Shown here: positions 15,001-19,524 of the stretch, one piece after another | Layout of the letters: every line of letters begins with the position of its first letter | Numbering within the stretch: the stretch's first letter is position 1 | From: Spirochaetales bacterium Spiro_09 | GTDB lineage: Bacteria; Spirochaetota; Spirochaetia; Treponematales; Treponemataceae | DNA length: 64,000 nucleotides | Direction: 5' to 3' | Assembly (NCBI GenBank): GCA_001604385.1 | Contig: LVBK01000018.1 | Coordinates: 62,001-126,000 of the forward strand | Program-made: the position numbers and the translations under genes | Notes under the pieces: generated by a model | Told to the model about the DNA's origin: nothing | The model's database searches: none | Seen by the model: only the letters and a program-made list of their open reading frames with translations

Positions 15001-15115
15001 CTACTGGGACGGAACGAACAATGCGGGACGGGCGGTCGCGCGCGGCATGTACTTTATCCGCGTGGTCGGGCCGGACATTGACGAGATCAGAAAGGTGATG
15101 GTGATTAAGGAATAA
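2..15115 (+). CDS. Giant repetitive surface/adhesin-like protein, 5'-truncated by window
   Basis: The reading frame is open from the first bases to a TAA at 15113-15115, giving over 5030 residues; the true start and any signal peptide lie outside the window. The sequence is rich in Gly, Thr, Ser, Ala and Asn and nearly free of Cys. It consists of short degenerate beta-strand repeats (GTLTL, GNLTL, DGTV types) like those of filamentous-haemagglutinin or autotransporter beta-helices. Two Trp-rich segments of the type VFVWQG...HWSVAANW and SIRWTG...WNLGTNW lie near residues 290 and 1370 and probably start new modules. After about residue 4065 the repeats stop and a less repetitive C-terminal region follows, with an SbsA-like Ig segment near 4660 (DRTPPRITL). 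The last ~85 residues (RSGNIVIQIF, YYWDGTNNAGR, GMYFIRV) form a FlgD-type Ig domain. Exported location and adhesin role are inferred from composition; substrate unknown. Confidence 0.8.
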   Translation: MSLGSGTTLSLSAATGVYTIGGNLTGTGTSTVNASVVTGGSLGIGGTLGSAGTALGTVSAPAALSLDGSINVNTFTHNNGTVTMTGPSTILGAWTAAGKRFNNLTINPGAGNTVTLGGAQILAGSLSLQSGTLDVSASNYGISMNGDWDNAVGAAGFTARNGSVTILNTTNQTHAVTGSTNFYNLTSTIGSAVSATLTFDAGETIGISGALNLQGNSTANRLRLESAASPTDWILNLALGTGHTVNYLNVVNSDLRGAAFSPAPANSIGSGNDDPAGVNPPSWGLAAPVFVWQGNAGATGTHWSVAANWSEGTVPGTGNDVLIPTAPANGVFPVLDAGVGGSVTVVDLEIESGASLSLQGADLAWTILTKDAGATILLYGDETLTDAAALLGSGAVNYNAPSGTYSVIDVDPGAGDDYANLIVSGAATYTTTDDIRVSNSLSLSGTGATSFNGVLVAPTVTLAKTGGSASFTGTLTVATAFTTDATDNTFNLSITGTGSAITPNVVFTNDGTLQLGDAAGDSLTFTGGLSTTAVTGTVNLAGSINSNDAALIFGPVTLVANTTLDSNATATNTANITLGAVTGNTFDLTLETGYGIANADIIGTNFASSGALTLQNIGGTAGFTGAVSAGSLSVTDTVVNVALTGISGTITNPVEFHNSGTLVLGQNGGIITFAGGIETAGNATNPTTVTLNGTIATTNTAITLGNITLGSTVTLDSNATTAAGAINVGTVTSSNAAYAFTADAATSGAVSLGAIGTAGAGADDPASVTVSGSTLTLANVYSHGAQAYTGATSITLNGTEYQTLSDTAGAESLTFNGNVLLGQNVAMSTIGLDSSDSIEFNGTVNDDAGSSDRTLTLDAGAGSVSFTGIIGGTTAPLGVTVSDAASVDFGASTTIGASGLNVTTSGGTITQTAGSALVIAGTTTLTAFDGVAAYYDITLDNTGNDFGGTVTATGANITLTDTDDITLGNIAATSGIIEVSTSTVGAGSFITVAGTVGTSTTTGISLNTAGSSVAPINLASGGFTSNSGTATLSDTTVLSSTGTFTLTNTTLVCEAGLALTATGTLAAGTNAVRIAGDLTRTNGSLTSGGTLTFDGGAQTADFSGSTLTNVTVGDGVDDPTDTTLRLASALTLSGTLTILQYETLDTDVANNFGITTASWTNNGSFVANNGTVTFSGIGTLGGSAQTSFSTVHFDGDTTFTQSFAAATALTIDSDDSTTGTRILADGGTNLVITIGGDWTNNDGFTAGDSTVFFTDDADHTIVGSTTFYNLEMDASGAGAARTLTFTDGTTQTIAAGGNLTLLGTSGQLLTLTGSGVMGWTIDLQNTATTNVQFVNVSYGNADTNSIAAATSRDSGNNDTDADRWIFTPASIRWTGVDSASWNLGTNWQHGYVPNVTDNVIFQTAGVTNNLNVNGLNATTARVNDVTITGGTIDAAGAGTIRVDGSISVSGTPAFSSAANLTWDMRGSSAALSGVVAINIGNIRIDPGATNSITLGADTQVNNLLLQSGTLAANTRTFSVAGNISDNSDAGALTFTSGTLTLNGSANTQNVDLSQATLSNLTIDNSFATTPQVIASSNISLSGNLALNGGTLAMGANQVSLTGATSSITNDGITAAATGGGGFTSTGIISFSGTGTQTADFRASTLTSATISTASKASGSLSFPWGFTVGTFTTAASNYAVSFNTTTGSGGESTTITAATSFLNTGTLSIGNENTDTLIVTGGITANGTGTNSYRGTLATGGGAGQDILLDDLGISGGTLVLDAGAGGIISVTGATAGTGFNLSIANSNGTIFGGAVGSNGNALGTVTITDTSVGQTVAFNGGLYASNLSTTAQTYNLSIGAGAMNQTSVVGSLTGGTPGHFNHTGSLVLGNTDGDSITFTGGVVDASSVSGIQLAGTITSSATALNLNDTIILNANTTLSSGTGALTAGGTVNSSIGNTYSLTLNSTGITTLGAAGATDALLSLTTDANGSTSLQSVRTTQGITIGDNVTLNDSLTVTSAGYGVTLSGTTTLNAGGGTITLTGNNANNDITFTGAVNGAQALNLTATGGDILFSNQVGNSDPLTGITVTAANTLRFNNTLALGASGLDVTATNTYFANNVSTSGGGNITLNGASNLTASAALSIDTNDTSDGTFSFGTGTLTATAGNLSLDLGTSNFTARAGSNFGTVVIVSVNDITLNDTNGIILGTSTIGGTLAVNAGGTITDSGNLSITGTTTLNTSAAAVVTLDNNNNFGGAVTANGSITNLTLNDTGAIRFASVDINGNLVVTAAGQIDQTGAILVDGTSSLTAGNANDITLNNTSNNFGNTVTVVSGNNVTLVDTDAISLGNIAAAGTIDIRTYTDNAASTITVAGAIGTATTPSITLNTATNAAGASVAPINLASGSFTTNGGTVTLEDRAVLTGATFTLNAPLDCNESLALSAAGSINAGTRQVFVAGNLDRTNGSISFTTGTLTLDGTTAQNANLENSTIRNLVINKTSGSAPSNVATLTNTTAFTWSGDLTLTAGTLVMANLDQTIAGSVTGAGSLTAPSTNTLTIGGATWSPSGFTAGSGTVAFTGTTSIASSNTFHNLTKSTGGTLTLNESPSVTHNLSVSGGTLAVAAGRTLSVTVNSTTIGTTISAGSLSFADTAAYAGGSAMFTVSGTGSVSVGSGDFTAGAMTITSTAAPGFQQNNVNAPLGNQTAASISVADGSTMIWNAGTQGGDLDIADNVEVLGTGSLNFNSKNVRIGGSITGNITFMDLVIPSSRTLTRTAGSGLTVLRHLTIENGGSYNHNDRPLTLGGGSVTIGTFTDLNTGANPLQNLGAVTLASGGGATTKTLGSALLMSDLEIDANVNLAAGGFALTIDGDAFGSTGTLSGSGSLTVDPAGNQSIAVGEDLSLSTVNLSGSTVQLEVGGSMSTPLAGFTAGNSTVTFNGASNTAMLGYSFHNLVMHMGAAGTTLTPSAGITVANALTLTRGDFRAGSYTHNIAGDWDSSAGDVTWNATSAGMSTINLTSPSAIILKATDRFYNVTMPNANSATISGPLNVLSNLEITDVGGTLILADADSVIDGDVSGSGLLNAAAISSGNSLDLNGDLSINSFTAGASTTLTGDWSVTNFAHSSGTVTLDGTASQSITTNNQTWYNLAIGTRAAGNTVTFTGELNVSNAAAGLTTGTGAYAIEVNDGGTVANNMTFANTGTLTLNTAAGETFTAEGGLTATEPSSVRVAGTIATTGTNMALGSQADNRPVILTQNTTLTTGAGNGNLTLGPVNGGTTARSLEIIAGSGSLVANGELGTTNALESLTLSSAGNATFARGINSNGAISLANSGVLTLADPEGNTDIATVNIQTTTGNFEQTGSSRVDVAADLSIAGTTTFNNPVVLTGNVAAALIGNATFVDTIDDNNDGTAYSLAFTENGNRTFSAAIGNATPIGDLTLSGNGTKTFDSSVVLNSTSGDLTINGNTGLVHFQNTFAARRASQTNGANPIQFDGNVTLDSGTSSFLGNVTLDGLIFSSAGNVTFGTGPTTDGDTLTLSTGPVTLTGTGSYTVYSTINGAVDLTLSGGSQTAPITGSKTFHSAIGAGTALLSITQTDGSGPVSFNANVTTASLTTYANASFGSMTLNASVTVQLGSAPAGSDTVTLTGATTWSGAATYTINAPVSGNNNLTLSGAGSKTFNAAVGATTAIGTGTGAAITQNGTGDIAFNSTVNTASGISQTDGVGSLSFSGNVTIAAGNTASTFLGNLAFNTGSAAVSLTSANSLQFGNAPADTIALEGTNILTLRTTGADAAGRIDLHSAVNGNGIETTSLTIDNSGLLVSHEDADIALTGSAAFDQTGAGAVMLAGSVTTGNAVTPGGAITFARDTYLYGTTGTMRLASEGNPAADSIRFGQNLHIAADGKTIELASPLRAEGSLALYAGNIEFSGAGTYALSAGADLVLLNARGNQATMYDDSAANQSGVAGLFAYDHSARGTATAPEALTLANAFPDASFTFPAAYTGTIAGATLNGKTILTEGNFYANGVDLAATAAWTLQLAENDSATAAFAEAYNLTVAYSTVAPISGTHAWVSAAEATDGANNTGWAFSRPFFMNENTAVATGSAGSGTYTVFDDVIRVEFRDGAGNPRTMENSNNEISAAVTHMRWNGGALAFDGAWTDPECTQTTDGAGDLSSFYLKTAVNGRWNTDATGSSEGDAQSTDRGRPSVAPAHWNTRPDISIPKALDGLYQTLRDTYKNRIAHYVPAPGIGRYEGTADRTRPVLVEVRTGQELHNPTQAAQRPYDAHNFIEFRYSEPVDIGDFDSLPAEANWPIPYARAQTSFAAPGELGGAAQTDGSGVTVAGFATLASGRLDSGYRGAFDGSGTPAATDGTVHGLYRDFSVDGTAAPVTHEHRIRLSVAGWAEETMAAQGTAWKWFYQGYIDETVTPSGAVTVPANANIRDRAAYRNPVEATSSVAAGYGATDYDKYAPSVNDGAVATTGALYGNWDTSPPMLAGVKTASEAWEAEPPVVEVNPTTNAAGNINRLEMNFFDNEVAYALADSFRWLSRTGWYVSDPASIIYDAPHRFGGSRPNTANGNWTAQPAATHGGVRDSSFVRAEGGFRVRNFSSIATGSEFTGFSTEINSAFYNIATTLSLQDDPYVSLDIDTAQIEWSIANSVLEIQYVQTGAFVTDLAGNRMRAMSDYKFCIDRTPPRITLTVTGVGRNDMLVLFSKNLDEATVSTAGMQIELAGGTTVTPQTVDFATDGNRQALRITLPDEGRPTTAQMLDTASVVRLQSPLFADTLGNQALDGSTHRISDIGLGVLETLYASDGVNEDGVFGQGEGALRVFDGTGRLLDRNITVGTRLTTGGPAPLPLTMFFDAAPAPATFPTLFNQILGSSSTLWLPGIVSGFNRQGNGAARSRSPDAIIDADRTLRNFTIPAADDEMVPGSRMELVFRYGSLYLARLADENDLTSLAPWSFTVTETKKQRGGVTIFNNVIDSTKRERTSVQVDVPRSGNIVIQIFTLDGNLLKTLERGMKGAGTYTYYWDGTNNAGRAVARGMYFIRVVGPDIDEIRKVMVIKE

Positions 15116-15208
15116 AAAGACTGAAATTGAACGGGCCACTCCGGTGGCTCGTGCAAGGCTGCGATGCGGTCGCGGAACGAGGGCGCGGGATCGGGTTAGC
15201 CGGTCGGA

Positions 15209-15235
15209 GGGCCTGGTTTCGCGGCCCTTTTTTTT
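15209..15235 (+). terminator. Rho-independent terminator after the giant gene
   Basis: GGGCC (15209-15213) pairs with GGCCC (15223-15227) across a 9-nt loop and is followed directly by eight T residues. It lies about 95 bases after the stop of the giant surface-protein gene and just before the convergent lipoprotein gene. Confidence 0.7.
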
Positions 15236-15236
15236 G

Positions 15237-16343
15237 TCAGTCGTAGAAACGAAGTTCCGGGGAGGCAAGCAGAATACGCCCCGGACGGGATTCCGACAGG
15301 TCGAGCGAAAGCTCGATGACGGGAAGATCCGTGGGGTCAAACTGCAGGGCATGGGCGTCGAGGTTGACCGAAAGGCGTTTCCAGGACGGGCTTCCGGCGA
15401 CAAAGGCGTATTCGTCGTTTCCCGCCTCAAGATAGGATTGGCCGGTTTTCAGCATGGTTATGCGCAGTCTGTCCAGATTGTAGGGAGAGCGGTCGGGAAA
15501 GGCGGTCGGGTCTTCGCACACCCAGACGGTAAAGCGGTACCTTCCGCCGATGAGGGGCGGGTCGGTGTCGGCCACCGAGAGCAGGAGGCGCAGCCGCATG
15601 CCGGTATTGTACGAAAGCGTAAAGTCGTCAACGTAGAGGTCGGTAAAGTTGATGTTATTCTCACGCGGGGTGAACCTGAGCTCGAGATAGGGCGCGGTGG
15701 TTACGGGCGTAATGATGGCCGACGTAAACGGTCCGGGGTCGAAACTGATTTCACCTGGTCCGAAAATACGAATCGGGTCGAAATTGGTCGACTCCGCGGC
15801 GAAGCTGAGGCGGAACGCGCCGTTTGCAGGCGGCACGAAGCCGCCGATGAGCGACGGCCGGTAATACACCGAGGTATTCGAGCCGGCAGAAAGACGCATG
15901 CGGGGCGTGGTACCGAAGGTGTCGCGAACCGCCGAGGAATTGTCCTCGTCCACCCAGGTGCCGCCGGTGGCTATCTGAAAATCGCCGTCAAAAATAAGGT
16001 TTACCACTTCCAGGCGGTATACCGCGGCGTCGGCGGCAAGGCCCTCAGGGACGGCGGCAAAGCTTGCGGCCGTCGCTCCCGTGTCGGTCAAACCGAGGTA
16101 GCCGTAGCCGTCCCAGTCCGTATAGCGGTAGGCGAAATCCCAGGAGGCCGCGTCGGGCACGAGCGGGTCGGCAGGGACCGGGCCTGCGCCAGTAAAAACG
16201 GAAAAACCGGCAGAAGAAAGCAGGTTTTGCGAATAATAGGCATCCGGAATGGGACGGCTATAGGAAAGAAGGTCGCACGTGACGAGGAGAGGGACTGTCA
16301 GAGCAAGGAGAACGCCTCCCATCAATCTTGATATTCTTTTCAT
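15237..16343 (-). CDS. Predicted lipoprotein, function unknown
   Basis: The product is 368 residues. The ATG at 16341-16343 is preceded by a purine-rich GGAGGCGGG and begins MKRISRL; a longer upstream reading frame has no credible start. The N-terminus is a lipoprotein signal with a hydrophobic core and lipobox LVTC (Cys23). The mature part contains stretches typical of carbohydrate-binding-like beta-sandwich proteins (LRLEVVNLIFDGDF-like, YRFTVWVCED), but I recognise no specific family. It is convergent with the giant adhesin gene and divergent from the PilZ gene. Envelope anchoring is supported by the lipobox; the function is not known. Confidence 0.75.
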   Translation of the reverse strand: MKRISRLMGGVLLALTVPLLVTCDLLSYSRPIPDAYYSQNLLSSAGFSVFTGAGPVPADPLVPDAASWDFAYRYTDWDGYGYLGLTDTGATAASFAAVPEGLAADAAVYRLEVVNLIFDGDFQIATGGTWVDEDNSSAVRDTFGTTPRMRLSAGSNTSVYYRPSLIGGFVPPANGAFRLSFAAESTNFDPIRIFGPGEISFDPGPFTSAIITPVTTAPYLELRFTPRENNINFTDLYVDDFTLSYNTGMRLRLLLSVADTDPPLIGGRYRFTVWVCEDPTAFPDRSPYNLDRLRITMLKTGQSYLEAGNDEYAFVAGSPSWKRLSVNLDAHALQFDPTDLPVIELSLDLSESRPGRILLASPELRFYD

Positions 16344-16415
16344 ACAGAACCCGCCTCCGTCTTTCACTTTCAGTATAGCGCAGACAGGGCGGGATTGACA
16401 AAGGGACAAAAAAGG

Positions 16416-16787
16416 ATGATCATCGCTTTCGGTATGAGTATAACGAACAGGCAATTGCCGCGCTACCGCGATTTCGCGCGTGCGAGGGTTACCGAGCTTT
16501 CCTGTATGCCCGGAGTGATAGAAGATGTCAGCCGGGGCGGCTGCAAGGTACGTTTTTCGCACAGCATTGAAATTGACAGCGAGCGGGAATATTCGCTGAC
16601 CGTTCATCCCTGCCCGGGATCCGGATTTCCCGAATTCGAACTTGTGGTTCGCCCGCAATGGTCCGAAGTGACGGAAGATTCGACTGAAATTGGTTTTACC
16701 ATACTGCATTCACCCGGAATCCGGGACTTTCACCGCTATGTCGCCCTTCTTTCCGAACAGGAAGAAACCGCCCTCCAGGAAGCGTAA
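16416..16787 (+). CDS. PilZ-domain protein (c-di-GMP receptor)
   Basis: This small protein of about 120 residues is a single PilZ domain. The N-terminal arginine motif is RYRDFAR, and the second motif is IEDVSRGGCKV, fitting the D/NxSxxG signature. Together these bind cyclic di-GMP in this family. The start is uncertain: ATG at 16416 follows AAAAGG with almost no spacing, and ATG at 16434 is the alternative. The stop overlaps the next start as TAATG (16785-16789), so translation is probably coupled to the RlmM-like methyltransferase. Two diguanylate cyclases elsewhere in the window could supply the ligand. Whether PilZ controls the coupled methyltransferase is only a guess from gene order. 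Confidence 0.8.
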   Translation: MIIAFGMSITNRQLPRYRDFARARVTELSCMPGVIEDVSRGGCKVRFSHSIEIDSEREYSLTVHPCPGSGFPEFELVVRPQWSEVTEDSTEIGFTILHSPGIRDFHRYVALLSEQEETALQEA

Positions 16788-17872
16788 TGGCGGACTATCT
16801 TCCCGGTACCGCCTGGCTTGCCGTACCGGACTTCCAGCACAACTTGTTCCGCGAACTCGGGATAGAGCCGATTGACGCCGGGGGTTTGCACTCCACTGGA
16901 GATTTACTCCCCGCTGCGGGTTTCCACTCCACTGGAGATTTACTCCCCGCGCGGGATACTCTGCCTAACAGCAAGACTTCATTTCCCGTTGAAAGATTAC
17001 TCCCCGCGCGGGTCGCGCGCTTCGGCGACCTGGTCTATCGCGCCGGTCCGGCCGTCAGCTCGTTCTGGCACCGCACCCGCCTTGATAAACCCTTTATCGC
17101 CCATTTTTCGTCCATTCGAGAGGCGGCAGACATTCTGCGCGCTCTGCAACGGAACTGGGCGCATTATCCGGTCGCCTCCTTCCGGCGCGCAGAGCTGATC
17201 CGGGAAAAGCTTCCCTACATAAACCTGAAACCCCGCTTTTTTCCCTATTCTGTGCCCCGATCGCCGGTCGGCCTGTGGAGCCTCCTGGATGACCACACGC
17301 TTTTTGCCTCGGCGGAAACCTCGAGTCCCTTCCCCGCCGGCGAAATCCAGTTCGAGGAAGACCACGTTAATCCGCCGAGCAGAGCCTACCTGAAAATGTA
17401 CGAAGCCCTTGCCTGGGTCGACTACCTTGGAGGGAGCCATGCGCTGCCGACCAACGGCTCTCGCTGCGTTGACGCAGGCGCCTGCCCCGGAGGATGGACC
17501 TGGGTTCTGGACAAGCTGGGAGCCACCGTCAAGGCGATAGACCGCTCGGAGTTGGACGCGCGATTGATGGTAAAACCGAACATCTCGTTTATCAAACACG
17601 ACGCCTTTACCCTGAAACCCGAGGATTTTGGCCCGCAGGACTGGGTATGTTCCGACGTAATCTGCTATCCGCCGCGACTCCTGGAATGGGTACACAAGTG
17701 GCTCGAGTCGGGCTTGTGCGAAAACTTTATCTGTACCATCAAGATGCAGGGGGAAGCCGATCACGAAACCACCGCCGCCTTCGCCGCCATTCCCGGAAGC
17801 ACGGTAGTGCATCTTAATGCCAACAAGAACGAGTTGACCTGGATCAGGATAAAGGCCGCTGGGGAACCGTAA
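16787..17872 (+). CDS. RlmM-like (FtsJ-fold) rRNA 2'-O-methyltransferase
   Basis: The 361-residue protein has a C-terminal FtsJ/RrmJ-type Rossmann domain: SAM motif VDAGACPGGWTW, then IKHDAF, CSDVIC and CTIKMQG. A K-D-K-E tetrad can be read from SRAYLK, SDVI, TIKM and NKNELTW. The order resembles RlmM, which 2'-O-methylates a cytidine in the 23S rRNA peptidyl-transferase loop; cytoplasmic. The start ATG overlaps the PilZ stop. Residues ~34-75 are odd: an in-frame 36-nt tandem repeat encodes LHSTGDLLPAAG then FHSTGDLLPARD, followed by a third partial copy, and this looks like an insertion into the N-terminal domain. The left end of a 19-bp inverted repeat starts 3 bases after the stop. Methyltransferase fold is confident; the exact target is inferred. 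Confidence 0.78.
   Translation: MADYLPGTAWLAVPDFQHNLFRELGIEPIDAGGLHSTGDLLPAAGFHSTGDLLPARDTLPNSKTSFPVERLLPARVARFGDLVYRAGPAVSSFWHRTRLDKPFIAHFSSIREAADILRALQRNWAHYPVASFRRAELIREKLPYINLKPRFFPYSVPRSPVGLWSLLDDHTLFASAETSSPFPAGEIQFEEDHVNPPSRAYLKMYEALAWVDYLGGSHALPTNGSRCVDAGACPGGWTWVLDKLGATVKAIDRSELDARLMVKPNISFIKHDAFTLKPEDFGPQDWVCSDVICYPPRLLEWVHKWLESGLCENFICTIKMQGEADHETTAAFAAIPGSTVVHLNANKNELTWIRIKAAGEP
16885..17012 (+). repeat. 36-bp in-frame tandem repeat with palindromic parts inside the RlmM-like gene
   Basis: Unit 1 (16885-16920) and unit 2 (16921-16955) are almost identical; both contain CTCCACTGGAG and then TTTACTCCCCGC. A third partial copy, GATTACTCCCCGCGCGGG, lies at 16995-17012. CTCC-ACT-GGAG and CCCGCGCGGG are self-complementary, so the unit resembles a REP-like palindrome that has been tolerated as coding sequence. 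Confidence 0.8.
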
Positions 17873-17875
17873 CTA

Positions 17876-17894
17876 CTGCTATCAATATTGTTGA
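17876..17894 (+). repeat. 19-bp inverted repeat, left end of the antiporter unit
   Basis: Exact CTGCTATCAATATTGTTGA, preceded by TA and followed by AA. It begins 3 bases after the stop of the RlmM-like gene. Its inverted partner is at 19431-19449, giving a 1574-bp unit. Confidence 0.9.
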
Positions 17895-17956
17895 AACTCT
17901 TTTTTTTCACCTCTCACCCCGGCAGTGCGGTACCCTGAGCGTGCTTTTATTCGCTG

Positions 17957-19417
17957 ATGAAATCTGCTATTATTCCCAATATGATTCTTATCGTTTCGCT
18001 TTTGATAATTGCCTCCATTGTCGCAACGAAATTTAGCTCGAAATTCGGGCTTCCCCTGCTTATCGGTTTTATCCTGATCGGAATAATCGCTGGAAGCGAT
18101 GTTTTGAATCTGTTTTATTTTGACAATGCGGTACTGACCAAGCAAATAGCGGATATCCTGCTCATTTTCATCATTTTCGACGGCGGTTTCCGTGTTACCC
18201 GACAGGCATTTAAAAGCGCTGCAGGACCGTCCCTGTCACTCGCGACCGCAGGAGTCGTTCTGACCTCTCTAGTCCTTGGCACACTCATTCATCTGGTATT
18301 GAAGTTTGACCTTATGTACTCTCTTCTGGTGTCATCAATTATTTCGTCGACAGATGCGGCTGCCGTCTTCATGATTACCAGATCAAATCCCATTAACAAA
18401 AGGCTTGCAACCACACTAAATGTCGAGTCTGCAGCCAACGATCCCATGGCCATTATTTTAACTGTCGCCTTTATCCAGCTCGTGACCAGAGCTTTTTCCT
18501 CCCCCGGGATCGCCCTGATACGGCTATGTTGGCAATTTGTCGGTGGGGTCGGGCTCGGCTACGCGGTATTCCGGATAAGTCTACTTCTCTTTCGCACGCT
18601 TAAATCCGAAAGTAGGGGAAACTACAATGTGCTGATGATTGGGTGCGTCCTCTTTGCTTATGGAAGCGCAGAAATATTGATGGCAAACGGAATTATCGCG
18701 GTCTTTTTTATGGGCTACTGGATGGGAAACAGTGACATACCGGCAAAACGCAGCATCAGCGGTTTCCTTGAAAGTGTGTCTTCCATCTTTAATATCGCTC
18801 TCTTCATAATGCTCGGACTCCTGGCCTTTCCGCACCGATTTGTGCATATCTGGAAAGAGGCCCTGTTCATCGTATTCGTCATGATGTTCATTGCACGGCC
18901 GATTGCCATTCTGCTATGTACGTTTCCCTTCAAATATTCATTCAGGGAAAAGCTTGTCTTGATGTGGGGAGGCATCAAGGGCGCGGTTCCTATCGTTCTG
19001 GCGACGTATCCCCTGGCAAACGGGCTTGATGAGTCCGGTTTTATCTTCGATACCATTTTCTTCGCGGTATTTCTTTCATGCATCGTTCAGGGAACGACGC
19101 TGGCACCGCTCGCCCGACTATTCCGTTTTACCGATAAACGTGTACCGGTACCACCCCATGTGGTTGAACTGCATTCAACAAAGTCAAGCGATCTTGATAT
19201 GTTCGAGGTTCATGTGGAACCCAATGCGTGTTGCCTGAACCGACCAATCTCTGAACTGAACCTCGGTAAAGAAGTGTTGATTTCGTCGATCATACGGAAC
19301 GGTACTTTGATTCTACCAAAGGGAAATACGGTAATTCACAAGGACGACATACTGTTTATACTTGCTCACTCCTCGCGGATCGAGGGTATTATCGGGCAAT
19401 TTAACGGCATGGGCTGA
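17957..19417 (+). CDS. NhaP2/CvrA-like K+(Na+)/H+ antiporter with TrkA-C domain
   Basis: This 486-residue integral membrane protein has about 12 hydrophobic segments in its first ~390 residues. It matches the CPA1 antiporter family: SSIISSTDAAAVF and NVESAANDPMA carry the conserved TDA and ND ion-binding region. A cytoplasmic TrkA-C-like domain follows (FEVHVEPN through DDILFILAHSS), as in NhaP2/CvrA exchangers, which use the proton gradient to expel K+ or Na+. ATG at 17957 has no obvious Shine-Dalgarno; ATG at 17981 is possible. The gene is tightly enclosed by inverted repeats at 17876-17894 and 19431-19449. It looks AT-richer than its neighbour: sample 60-base lines are about 45% GC here and 67% in the preceding gene, which fits acquisition by transfer. 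Confidence 0.85.
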   Translation: MKSAIIPNMILIVSLLIIASIVATKFSSKFGLPLLIGFILIGIIAGSDVLNLFYFDNAVLTKQIADILLIFIIFDGGFRVTRQAFKSAAGPSLSLATAGVVLTSLVLGTLIHLVLKFDLMYSLLVSSIISSTDAAAVFMITRSNPINKRLATTLNVESAANDPMAIILTVAFIQLVTRAFSSPGIALIRLCWQFVGGVGLGYAVFRISLLLFRTLKSESRGNYNVLMIGCVLFAYGSAEILMANGIIAVFFMGYWMGNSDIPAKRSISGFLESVSSIFNIALFIMLGLLAFPHRFVHIWKEALFIVFVMMFIARPIAILLCTFPFKYSFREKLVLMWGGIKGAVPIVLATYPLANGLDESGFIFDTIFFAVFLSCIVQGTTLAPLARLFRFTDKRVPVPPHVVELHSTKSSDLDMFEVHVEPNACCLNRPISELNLGKEVLISSIIRNGTLILPKGNTVIHKDDILFILAHSSRIEGIIGQFNGMG

Positions 19418-19430
19418 GCTCAATCTACTA

Positions 19431-19449
19431 TCAACAATATTGATAGCAG
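19431..19449 (-). repeat. 19-bp inverted repeat, right end of the antiporter unit
   Basis: Exact reverse complement of the 17876 copy, followed by TA. Read inward on the minus strand it continues GTTGATA, whereas the left end continues GTTGAAA. It lies 13 bases after the antiporter stop and 75 bases before the 5'-nucleotidase start. Confidence 0.9.
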
Positions 19450-19524
19450 TAGAAATAACCTTAACAAAGAATTCACCGGAGTATCCCCCCAATATGCTTT
19501 ATACTTCCTCTACAGGAGGATTAT

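Noticed and set aside
14857-15115. Evidence for a type IX secretion system
   Set aside because: The C-terminal fold is FlgD-like and shared by many non-T9SS proteins; no Por genes are visible and spirochaetes are not known to use this system.
15144-16331. 395-residue plus-strand open frame opposite the lipoprotein gene
   Set aside because: Arg/Gly-rich composition, spans the terminator, and is antisense to a gene with a clear lipoprotein signal.
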